Source of the DNA: UBA285 sp049970695
GTDB lineage: Archaea > Thermoproteota > Thermoprotei_A > Sulfolobales > Desulfurococcaceae
Reading direction: 5' to 3'
NCBI GenBank assembly: GCA_049970695.1
Contig: JBMFML010000001.1
Location: forward strand, 1-64,000
DNA: 64,000 nucleotides
Under the pieces are notes generated by a model. That model saw only the letters and a list, made by a program, of their open reading frames with translations, did not search any database and was not told the DNA's origin. Made by a program: the position numbers and the translations under genes. This document shows positions 15,912 to 22,903 of the stretch, piece after piece; positions within the stretch are counted from its first letter, which is position 1; each line of letters starts with the position of its first letter.

Positions 15912-16502
15912 TTGGCGTTTTCGCCTGGCATGCCTAGGTGGAGCTATAGAATCGAGAACATTGTGGCAACGGTTATCCTTGAGCACAAAATAGATATCGA
16001 CATACTCGAAGAAGAGCTGCCAGACCTCGTTTACAAGCCAGAGCAGTTTCCCGGAATAATATTCAAAGTCGACAAGCCGAGGGCGACCGCCCTGATATTC
16101 AGGTCTGGCAAAATGGTCGTTACGGGAACCAAGAGCGTTAGCCAGCTAATAGATGCAGTTAAGAAGATCATTAGAACGCTCATGAAGCACGGTATTGAAA
16201 TCAAGGGCAAGCCAAGGGTTCAGATACAAAACATTGTCGCAGGCGGCGACCTGCACTCCTACGTAAACCTCGAGAAAGCCGCCTACTACCTCGAAGACTG
16301 CATGTATGAGCCCGAGCAGTTCCCTGGACTAATATATAGGATGAGAGATCCGCGCGTTGTCTTATTGATATTTAGTAGCGGTAAAATGGTAATAACCGGG
16401 GCCAAGGAAGAGCACGAAGTAGAGAGAGCAGTAATGCAAATAGCAGAGAAGCTATGGAAACTCGGTTGCATCGTGGGTCCGCGCGAGGAGGGGTTTGAGT
16501 AG
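15912..16502 (+). CDS. tbp: TATA-box-binding protein
   Basis: 196 residues composed of the two imperfect TBP repeats: IENIVATVILEHKIDI with YKPEQFPGIIFKV and FRSGKMVVTG, then IQNIVAGGDLHSYVNL with YEPEQFPGLIYRM and FSSGKMVITG. It recruits TFB and RNA polymerase to archaeal promoters. TTG start, 6 nt after GGTGG. The C-terminal tail is short (GPREEGFE), without the long acidic extension of some archaea. A TATA-like AGTATAAC lies near 15867, giving a short leader. Confidence 0.98.
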   Translation: MAFSPGMPRWSYRIENIVATVILEHKIDIDILEEELPDLVYKPEQFPGIIFKVDKPRATALIFRSGKMVVTGTKSVSQLIDAVKKIIRTLMKHGIEIKGKPRVQIQNIVAGGDLHSYVNLEKAAYYLEDCMYEPEQFPGLIYRMRDPRVVLLIFSSGKMVITGAKEEHEVERAVMQIAEKLWKLGCIVGPREEGFE

Positions 16503-16577
16503 GCCAGGAGCAAAAGTATTTTACGGACTTTGAAGCTACTTTAAGTGCGCGTGATGAAGCGGGCAGCCACTTAGACC

Positions 16578-17054
16578 ATGAAGCGGAATGAAGAGCTCAA
16601 TGCTCAATCTGACCTGCCACTTGCACCCGGCTTGGTAATAGTGCTGGACCTAGACAGGTTTGGAGAGTACGTCGAGTCGCGCGGCCTAGACCCCTACAAG
16701 CCAAACCTGGTAACTGGCGAGCTCTCGAGGCTAGTGGAGTCCTTTGCCATAAAGCACCGCGGCGTCGTAGTCTACGGCCTCGACTGGGAGCGGGGCACTG
16801 AGGAGGCCGTTATCGAAATACCCTTTGGAGACGAAGAAGTAGGCTCTATACTGCGAGACCTCGAAGAGCTGAAGAAGAGTGTGGAGCAGCTCGGTGCCTC
16901 GATAACCATCGTCGTTGTGAAAGACTATGTGCTTGCAAAGCCCGCTTCTAGTAGGCGCGAGGCCTACTACGGCACTCCGGGCAGGGCAAGGGCTCTAAAG
17001 CTACTGAGGTCTGCTAAGAGGAGGGGAGGTGGAAAAATAATAGCGCTAGTCTAG
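16578..17054 (+). CDS. Uncharacterised protein with a possible nucleotidyl-cyclase-like fold
   Basis: 158 residues. The order LVIVLDLDRFGEYV, GVVVYGLDWERGTEEAVIEI, ASITIVVVKDYV, YYGTPGRARALKLL, GGKIIAL has the strand-helix pattern of the GGDEF/GTP cyclohydrolase III palm-like fold: the first Asp pair lies where metal ligands sit and the final helix is where accessory residues sit. This is a fold guess only; the GGDEF motif itself is absent. The ATG lies 75 nt after TBP, and the stop overlaps the convergent HtpX gene by 4 nt. Confidence 0.7.
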   Translation: MKRNEELNAQSDLPLAPGLVIVLDLDRFGEYVESRGLDPYKPNLVTGELSRLVESFAIKHRGVVVYGLDWERGTEEAVIEIPFGDEEVGSILRDLEELKKSVEQLGASITIVVVKDYVLAKPASSRREAYYGTPGRARALKLLRSAKRRGGGKIIALV

Positions 17055-18184
17055 GGCTTGAAGACCGAGTAGAGCTTGTCGAGGAACTTTATTCTCTTGT
17101 GAATTGGCGGGTGCGTGGCGAGGAACTCCGATATGCCTTCTTCTCGCTCGACCCTTCTCAACTCCTCTACAACCTTATCAATGTCCACTCCGCCGGCGCC
17201 ACCTGCTAGCGTGCTGTAGAAGGGGCTCGCGTAGGCCTCTGTAAACGCGTATATGAATAGCGCCTTGAGCTTGCTACCCTGTACCACCTCGGCTGCGTGA
17301 GGCCTAGTGTTGTAGTATACGTGTAGCCTTGCAAGAGCCCTCTGCATGTGCCTAGGCGAAGTCGCGTAGGCGCCTGCCGTATCAGCGTAGTACTCTCTCA
17401 GCCTGCTAAACGCCAAGACGAGCACCTGGACGAGGAAGCTCAGCACTATGGCAAGCACGCCGGCGAGCATGAGCGCTAAGCCAGCACCGCCTTCGCGCCT
17501 TTCGCGCGAAGATGCACCGCGAGCGTAGCTGACTACAAGCCCGTACCTCATTAGCGATATTCCGAGGAAGTATAGGACGCTCGGCAGCAATCCCATGAAC
17601 AGCATTATCGCGTTGTCCCTGTGCTTGTGGTGGCCGAGCTCGTGCCCTACAACGGCCTTGATTTCGTCGAGGGGGGTCATGGCCAGCATTGACCTAGTGA
17701 CGGCCACGTACTTGCCCGCTAGGAAATTCCCGTAGGCAAAGGCGTTTGGCGGGCCCTCGACTACTACTGCCCTTGGCGGCTTTGAAAAGCCGAGCTTCGC
17801 CGCAACCTCGTCTACGATTTTCTGGAGCTCTTGATCTGGCTTAGCCCTGTACATCAAGTTGATCATGAGCGGCGATAGCAAGTAAGTGAACACGTTTAGT
17901 ACCAAGACTAGGAGCAGCACGCCTAGTACAAACGCTGCTGCGTACTCTAGACCTATAATACTCGCCAAGACGTAGGCTACAATGCCTATCCCAGAGAGCC
18001 CCGCGACTACTACGACCAATCCTAGAATAGCCATTGATGCCTGAAGCGAGAACCTTCCTGCGAACTTCCTCGCGACTCTGGGAGCCACGTAGCCTGCTGC
18101 AATGATCATTACTGTAAAGCCAATGACGTACGCTAGTATCATTGTAATTAGCAATACTGGGTCGTAAAGCAGCCAAAACAGCAC
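17051..18184 (-). CDS. htpX: HtpX-like M48 membrane metalloprotease
   Basis: 377 residues. Two N-terminal and two central membrane helices surround the zinc-site motif HELGHHKHRDN (about residue 180); the third ligand Glu is in REYYADTAGA. HtpX proteases degrade damaged membrane proteins and face the cytosol. The insertion with RGASSRERREGGAG between helices is a variable loop. GTG start, 8 nt after GGTGA. The neighbour on the same strand, 54 nt upstream, is Lon-like gene B, so two proteases of the cell envelope lie side by side, perhaps as one operon. Confidence 0.93.
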   Translation of the reverse strand: MLFWLLYDPVLLITMILAYVIGFTVMIIAAGYVAPRVARKFAGRFSLQASMAILGLVVVVAGLSGIGIVAYVLASIIGLEYAAAFVLGVLLLVLVLNVFTYLLSPLMINLMYRAKPDQELQKIVDEVAAKLGFSKPPRAVVVEGPPNAFAYGNFLAGKYVAVTRSMLAMTPLDEIKAVVGHELGHHKHRDNAIMLFMGLLPSVLYFLGISLMRYGLVVSYARGASSRERREGGAGLALMLAGVLAIVLSFLVQVLVLAFSRLREYYADTAGAYATSPRHMQRALARLHVYYNTRPHAAEVVQGSKLKALFIYAFTEAYASPFYSTLAGGAGGVDIDKVVEELRRVEREEGISEFLATHPPIHKRIKFLDKLYSVFKP

Positions 18185-18238
18185 TGCCGCCTCACCTGGG
18201 GCTTCAATAAATTAAAGCGGCTTAAAAGCCCCCACAAG

Positions 18239-20113
18239 CTAGTGAAGCCGCTTGAGAAAGTAGTATAGTGCTAGCACGGCGAAGACCGCTACAAGCACTA
18301 GCAAGAGCGCTGCTACGGAGAGTGCCAGCGCGCTACCAGCCAGCTCTGCCACGCTCGGGCTCTGTGGCTGCGAAGTAGGCGTTTCTTGAACAACACTAGT
18401 AGTAGGGCTCGGGTTTTTAGTCGGCGCTGCTTCCTGCCGCCCCTCTGTTCCTGCACTGGGCATTCCTGCCAAGCGAACCGCGTAAGTGGTGAATATTGCG
18501 AGTTCTGCCATTAAGGCCCCGGTTTCCAAGTCGTTGCTGGCAAGCGCTTCGCGGGAGGTCTCGGCGAACAGTGTTACCAGTGGTGTGGCCGGCTGCTGCA
18601 CAGTCCCTAGCAAGTCGACTACTAGCCTCTGTGTCCCGTAAGCTGAGTGCAGCGATGCTGTGGCGTAAACGCTCGCGAGAATTCCGGCTCCATAAATCGC
18701 CGGCTCCTCACGCTCGTACAGGTAATTCAGTACTTCAACGTAAGCATTAGCAGTACTGATTTCGGGAGGTGCTAGCCCCGCTTCCTCGAGGATTCTCTCA
18801 ATATATGCATATATTGCTAACGCATTGGAGTACGCCTCAACGTAGTGGAACCGCGTGCAGTTCAACGGAGTTCTCGAGCTCCCGGAAACCACGTAGTAGA
18901 GCTTAGACTCGTGCGCCAGCCGCACTGAGCGTGCCAAGTAGCTTGCAGCGCTCCTACTAGTAGCGTTTGCTGAGTAGGCGTAGTAGAGCCACGCTGCGTA
19001 GAGCTGCGCGCTCGTTAGGCTATCTTCGAGGCTGCATGCAGCAGAGTAGACCTCTTGCTGTGTCGAGTTTAAAAGCCCTGCCACGTCGTTCAGCGCGCTG
19101 GTTGCATCACCTCCGGCTAGGAGGAGCGTGTAGTATACTCCGGCCACGCTTTCTAAGACGTCGAGCAGCTTGTACGTCGCGTAGAAGGGCTTCTCGGCGA
19201 GCATGCCGTAGTACTGCCTGTAGGTGTTGTTTAGGCTTTCTATAGTTGAGAGAAAGCTGTAACGGTAGTATGGAGGCAAGTTGCTTGCCAAGATGGTTGC
19301 CTTAGCGGCGTAGCCCTCTACGACCCTGGAGACGTTGACGGCGTAATCTGCGAGCCTGCTTGCCAGAGCGCCAGGTGCGGCGATATTGCTGCGCTGCGCA
19401 GAGAACCTGCCACCGGTGAAGTAGTAGAGGGCTTCAACGACGCTACCTACTTCTACAACAGTTACGTTGAGGGACTTCCCGTACTCTACTAAGTCTATGG
19501 TCTTGTAGGTCACTTGCCTAATAATGATCCTGCCCAGAGTCCTCTCAATGTACACCGGGTACTGGTAAATTCTCTGCCCTTTGGGTATTAAGAAGAGCTT
19601 GAAGCCCTCGGCAGCTGCTGCTTCAAGCTTTTCTTTCAAGCCGCCAACGGGACCTATAGTCCCGTCTGGGTTCACCATTCCAGTCATAGTCACGCTACTA
19701 TTGAGGCTGAGGTTTGCAAGGAGGGAGGCGAAGCCTACTGCCATTAGTGCACCAGCGCTCGGGCCTCCTATTAGTGGCGTGTCGGACTCCACTAGTACGA
19801 AGTAGTCGTAGTCTGAGAAGCTGACTCCAGCTATTGTGGAAGCCACGTAGGCTGCTATTCGCGCTGCTCCCTGTGTTTCTACCTCGGTGTAGGGGAGGGC
19901 CGAGAAGAAGACCTTACCGCGGCCAGGATATGCCACGGCCACTAGTATCCTGGAGAGCACGCCGCCGCCCGAGCTCCTAACCGCTGGTGCGTAGACCTGC
20001 AGGGTCTTGACCTTGCTGTACTCGAAGAGGTTGTCCGACTGTGCTAGCACAGCCGGTAACACGAGCGCGCAGAGCAAGGCAATTGCGAGTAGAAGCCTCG
20101 AAGCCCTCTGCAA
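18239..20113 (-). CDS. Membrane-anchored Lon-type (S16) serine protease, paralog B
   Basis: About 624 residues: signal peptide (LLLAIALLCALVLPAVLAQ), S16 Lon proteolytic domain (about residues 30-200), helical region, a Thr/Pro/Gln-rich linker (TTSVVQETPTSQPQSPS) and a C-terminal transmembrane anchor. The Ser-Lys dyad is canonical: GGPSAGALMA and GPVGGLKEKLEAA, with TGMVNPDG in between. No ATPase domain. It is a paralog of the 9 kb gene but keeps the standard Lon active-site motifs. TTG at 20113 is 8 nt after GGTG. A secreted, surface-anchored protease that processes unfolded or nutrient proteins is the likeliest role. Confidence 0.9.
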   Translation of the reverse strand: MQRASRLLLAIALLCALVLPAVLAQSDNLFEYSKVKTLQVYAPAVRSSGGGVLSRILVAVAYPGRGKVFFSALPYTEVETQGAARIAAYVASTIAGVSFSDYDYFVLVESDTPLIGGPSAGALMAVGFASLLANLSLNSSVTMTGMVNPDGTIGPVGGLKEKLEAAAAEGFKLFLIPKGQRIYQYPVYIERTLGRIIIRQVTYKTIDLVEYGKSLNVTVVEVGSVVEALYYFTGGRFSAQRSNIAAPGALASRLADYAVNVSRVVEGYAAKATILASNLPPYYRYSFLSTIESLNNTYRQYYGMLAEKPFYATYKLLDVLESVAGVYYTLLLAGGDATSALNDVAGLLNSTQQEVYSAACSLEDSLTSAQLYAAWLYYAYSANATSRSAASYLARSVRLAHESKLYYVVSGSSRTPLNCTRFHYVEAYSNALAIYAYIERILEEAGLAPPEISTANAYVEVLNYLYEREEPAIYGAGILASVYATASLHSAYGTQRLVVDLLGTVQQPATPLVTLFAETSREALASNDLETGALMAELAIFTTYAVRLAGMPSAGTEGRQEAAPTKNPSPTTSVVQETPTSQPQSPSVAELAGSALALSVAALLLVLVAVFAVLALYYFLKRLH

Positions 20114-20140
20114 GCTCTCTACACCAAGCCCCCTCAAGCG

Positions 20141-20168
20141 CGTCTAGAGGAGTTGGCTCTAATATAGT
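20141..20168 (-). promoter_or_regulatory. Promoter of Lon-like gene B with CCTCTAGA element
   Basis: On the minus strand the TATA box ACTATATT (20168-20161) is followed after 10 nt by CCTCTAGACG (20150-20141). The 8-mer CCTCTAGA is the core of the 16-bp palindrome at the same place in the promoter of paralog A. Here the second half-site is degenerate. Confidence 0.5.
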
Positions 20169-20305
20169 GCCTTTACAGGCTTTGCTGCACCGCGTTGTTT
20201 GAAAGGTGCTTCAAGGAGAGCTGAATCTTAAAGCACGAGGACTCGGTGGTCCCTACCAAGCACTATAGGCTGAGCTTATTTAAGCGCACTTAGAGACTTA
20301 ACTAA

Positions 20306-20363
20306 GTGAAGTGATGAAGCCGACATAGCCTGAAAACTGATGAAGGGTCGATTGGCTGACGCT
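20306..20363 (+). ncRNA. C/D box sRNA (2'-O-methylation guide)
   Basis: C box GTGATGA (20311-20317), 12-nt guide AGCCGACATAGC, D' CTGA (20330-20333), 3 nt, C' CTGATGA (20337-20343), 12-nt guide AGGGTCGATTGG, D CTGA (20356-20359). All four boxes are essentially consensus and guides and spacer have classic archaeal lengths. TATA-like CTTATTTAAG (20275-20284) predicts transcription from about 20305. AGCCGACAT complements AUGUCGGCU, a conserved sequence in the 23S rRNA peptidyl transferase loop (recalled, near E. coli 2503-2511). The second target is not recognised. It is the only well-supported gene in the 329-nt gap upstream of Lon-like gene B. Confidence 0.87.
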
Positions 20364-20391
20364 TTCTCTTGATACCACTCAAGAAAGCGTC
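20358..20391 (+). repeat. Strong hairpin at the 3' end of the sRNA
   Basis: GACGCTTTC (20358-20366) pairs with GAAAGCGTC (20383-20391), and after a 2-nt bulge TTGA (20369-20372) pairs with TCAA (20379-20382), around loop TACCAC. The stem begins within the D box of the sRNA. It may define or process the RNA 3' end; no U tract follows. Confidence 0.7.
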
Positions 20392-20466
20392 TCTGCGTCC
20401 TGAACCGCCTAGATTCCTTGGCTCGCTCCTGCACTGCTCTTCAATAGGCGCCGCGATTTCGCAGGT

Positions 20467-21372
20467 TTAAGGCGTGCAGAGCACGTGGGCTGTTTCGTAG
20501 TCTCTAAACTCCACAATAGCTACCTCTCTATTGCCTATAGCGTATCGCTCTACTTTAACGAGGTCTGTTGCAACTACGGCCTCGAAGTAGTCAATGCCGC
20601 TTCGCGGGGCCTCGCCAAGGTCTATCCACGTGACTATTGACATGGAGCCCAAGTCGCTTAATTTTCTGATTAGTGGAGACAGGTAGTCTTGCGGATTTGG
20701 AGTCACTACTATGCCCGGGTGGTAGGGACCGGTAGCAGGCATTACTACCAAGACCTTGCCCGGCCCTACGGGTATTTTCAGAAAGCAGGGAAATCTGTAG
20801 ACTTCAAAGCACCTGAGGCTCGGGTGTTCGTGTCCAATGACTACTACATCGTGCTCCTCTAAGCTAACGTCTTCGTGTCCGTGAACAAAGAGTGCTTTCT
20901 TCGCTCCAATGCTAGTTGAAAAACCGCTCACAAACATCACGTCAAGCCTTCTTAGTACGGGCTTGATGAAGTTGTCGTGGTTTCCTCTCACGACTACTAC
21001 TTCTCCCACCCCCCTTTCTCTGAAGTGCTTAATGAGCTCTACAACCTCCTCCCTCTCCTGCTTTAGTAGGCGGTCAAATGCGTGCTTCAAGTCGCCGTTG
21101 ATTACCACCCTCTCGACTTCGACATTGTCAACCACGACGTCGAAGAGGCCCAGTGCCCGCTTGAGCTGTATGCGAGGTAGGAAGACTGCCGAGTATGCTG
21201 CAGGCGTCTTTCTAGCACTGTAGCTCAGCCCCCTCGAAGCAGCTTCTTCAAAACCCAAGTGGAGGTCTGCCATTATGAGCGTTCGACTACCCTTGATGTA
21301 GAGGAAGGGCGTGCCTGAAACTATGTGCAAGTCCACTTCTGGGCTGCCGAATAGCGGCCTCAGCACGCCCAA
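20467..21372 (-). CDS. Metallophosphoesterase (MJ0037-like)
   Basis: 301 residues with the calcineurin-like metal motifs in order: MADLHLGFE (D-X-H), INGDLKH (GD), VVVRGNHDN (GNHD), FVHGHED and IGHEHPS. The arrangement matches the archaeal/bacterial group of predicted DNA-repair-linked phosphoesterases that sit near helicases in other genomes. The C-terminal 60 residues form an extra beta domain (LGEAPRSGIDYFEAVV). Starts at TTG. Natural substrate unknown. It faces the tRNA gene on the same strand. Confidence 0.88.
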   Translation of the reverse strand: MGVLRPLFGSPEVDLHIVSGTPFLYIKGSRTLIMADLHLGFEEAASRGLSYSARKTPAAYSAVFLPRIQLKRALGLFDVVVDNVEVERVVINGDLKHAFDRLLKQEREEVVELIKHFRERGVGEVVVVRGNHDNFIKPVLRRLDVMFVSGFSTSIGAKKALFVHGHEDVSLEEHDVVVIGHEHPSLRCFEVYRFPCFLKIPVGPGKVLVVMPATGPYHPGIVVTPNPQDYLSPLIRKLSDLGSMSIVTWIDLGEAPRSGIDYFEAVVATDLVKVERYAIGNREVAIVEFRDYETAHVLCTP

Positions 21373-21529
21373 GTTCCAGGCCCCTGAGCACCGGTGTGGG
21401 AGCTCTCGAAAAGCCCCGCCTTACTGATACAGGGGCTTCTGTGGTACGCCATTTAGAGGACACCGGCTTATCTCAGCAGACTAGAAGCTACATTTGTACA
21501 TCCTGCCAGGCATTACTTGAAGCAGGAAG

Positions 21530-21603
21530 CGGGCCCGCCGGGATTTGAACCCGGGACCTACGGGTTAAGAGCCCGCCGCTCTACCAGGCTGAGCTACGGG
21601 CCC
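21530..21603 (-). tRNA. tRNA-Lys (anticodon CUU)
   Basis: Full cloverleaf on the minus strand: acceptor GGGCCCG/CGGGCCC, D arm GCTC...GAGC with GG in the loop, anticodon loop CTCTTAA with CTT at the centre, T arm CCCGGGTTCAAATCCCGG, discriminator G. There is no intron and CCA is not encoded. The stems are GC-only, as expected for a hyperthermophile. Confidence 0.97.
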
Positions 21604-21632
21604 TTTAGCCGCTTTTATTATCCACAAAGCAC

Positions 21633-21643
21633 GGCTTTTATAC
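21633..21643 (-). promoter_or_regulatory. TATA box of the tRNA-Lys gene
   Basis: GTATAAAAGCC on the minus strand, 30 nt upstream of the mature tRNA 5' end, with a purine-rich stretch before it as BRE. This is a near-ideal archaeal stable-RNA promoter. Together with the tRNA it accounts for most of the 343 nt between the phosphoesterase and the next gene. Confidence 0.8.
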
Positions 21644-21715
21644 CTTGCTACGTCTTGTGCGGAGGGCCCGGGTTTAAACGAGCAATTGGTAGATAATACA
21701 AGTGGGTCTTAGAAC

Positions 21716-22357
21716 TTGAAGAAGAAGGCTAAGAAGCTCACAGACTACCTCAAACGGCCTAGCATGCATTTGGAGGGAGAGGGTGGAAAAGAAGAGGTAA
21801 GAGCAGCTGAGTCTGGCTTCTCGGTCGAGGAGATCATTGAGACTGCTGTAAAGCGCTTTAAGCAGGGGTCAGAAATCCTTGAAAAGCAGGCCGGGTCTAA
21901 GCCCCTGGAACTCCCACCTCGAGAGCAGGCAGCCCTACCTGAGGCTGCTCAAGCTAGGGCGCCCGTAGCTGTCCCTGAAGTACTAGTCAAGCTGGCTGAA
22001 GCTGCTTATCAGTCTCGAGAAGTCAAAATGGTGACCTGTGAGAAGCAGGGTGTTTGCAGCGACAACAGGCACATTGGCGAAATATTTGAAGACGAGAGAG
22101 GAGTTAAGTGGCAGAGGGGCTTTATAAGGACGACGAGAAACCCCATATTTCTCGACTTTATTGTCGAGTCTGGAGAAGTTAAGGGCTACGTGGGCAAGGC
22201 GCTCATAATTGAGACGGAGAGAGGCGCTAAGGCCATAATTCCAGAGGAGTTTATATGTGAAATGGCTGCCAGGTACGGGCTTCAGTTAAAAATAGACAAG
22301 TGCATCGGCTACAAGACCTCGCCGTGGGTTGAGAGGGGCAGAGCCAGAAAGAGGTAA
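21716..22357 (+). CDS. Hypothetical protein
   Basis: 213 residues, no family recognised. The first 35 residues are basic (MKKKAKKLTDYLKRP); the middle is low-complexity with Pro/Ala/Glu (residues 60-95); the C-terminal half looks folded, with strands around KWQRGFIRTTRN, FLDFIVESGEVKGYVGKALII and a Cys pair (VTCEKQGVCSD). KKLTDYL near the N terminus is loosely like a PCNA-interacting motif, but I would not rely on it. TTG start; TATA-like GTTTAAAC near 21671. Confidence 0.65.
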   Translation: MKKKAKKLTDYLKRPSMHLEGEGGKEEVRAAESGFSVEEIIETAVKRFKQGSEILEKQAGSKPLELPPREQAALPEAAQARAPVAVPEVLVKLAEAAYQSREVKMVTCEKQGVCSDNRHIGEIFEDERGVKWQRGFIRTTRNPIFLDFIVESGEVKGYVGKALIIETERGAKAIIPEEFICEMAARYGLQLKIDKCIGYKTSPWVERGRARKR

Positions 22358-22418
22358 ACTTGCAGAACGCCGCCTTCAAAAACTACTGCCTCTAGGCCAT
22401 AGGCGTGAGTTCGAGAGG

Positions 22419-22736
22419 CTATATGTTCATGAGCCTTGCAACTCTTCTTCTGCGCCTCTTCTTCGTCGTGATCGGCTTCCACTCCATGCCCGGCGTTCCC
22501 AGGCTGCCGTCCGGGAACTCCACTATCTTCTTGAGCGCCAGTAGGTGCTGAACCGCGCGCCTGACCCTGTCCTCGCCCACTATGCCGCTGAACTCCTCCA
22601 CCAGCTCTTGGAAGAGCACTGGCCTGCCCCTCCTCACGATCGCCTCGTAGACGAGGTCAGGCAGCTCCGGATCCCTGGGCGCTATTTCGACAACGATGTC
22701 CTTGTCCTCGTAGACGACTTTTCTCCTAGTGGGCAT
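22419..22736 (-). CDS. Predicted winged-helix protein with basic tail
   Basis: About 105 residues. Residues 28-85 read as a winged helix: LVYEAIVRRGRPVLFQELVEEF, GEDRVRRAVQHLLALKKI, EFPDGSLGTPG. The tail TTKKRRRRRVARL is strongly basic, fitting nucleic-acid binding. ATG at 22736 lies 7 nt after GGTGA. TATA-like GTTTTTAAGC sits near 22782 on the minus strand. It is divergent from iorA. It may be a small chromatin or regulatory protein, but no target is evident. Confidence 0.75.
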   Translation of the reverse strand: MPTRRKVVYEDKDIVVEIAPRDPELPDLVYEAIVRRGRPVLFQELVEEFSGIVGEDRVRRAVQHLLALKKIVEFPDGSLGTPGMEWKPITTKKRRRRRVARLMNI

Positions 22737-22903
22737 AAGCACTCACCCCAAGTTGTAGGTAAGGAGTGGGCTTGCTTAAAAACTTTTTCATTATTCAATC
22801 CCACTTGAGTATATACAAGTAGCTACTTAACAACCACGTAGGGGGCCATTTAGACTTAATTACTCAAAATCAGCTAGTCTTGAGTAGAGCTGGTGATTTA
22901 GAA

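Noticed and set aside
16545..16612. C box GTGATGA at 16551-16557 and CTGA at 16609-16612 before the gene starting at 16578, a possible fifth C/D box RNA
   Set aside because: With the spacing of the other four, D' would be CTTA, C' CATGAAG and D TCAA; no consistent set of boxes fits, and the RNA would extend into the coding region.
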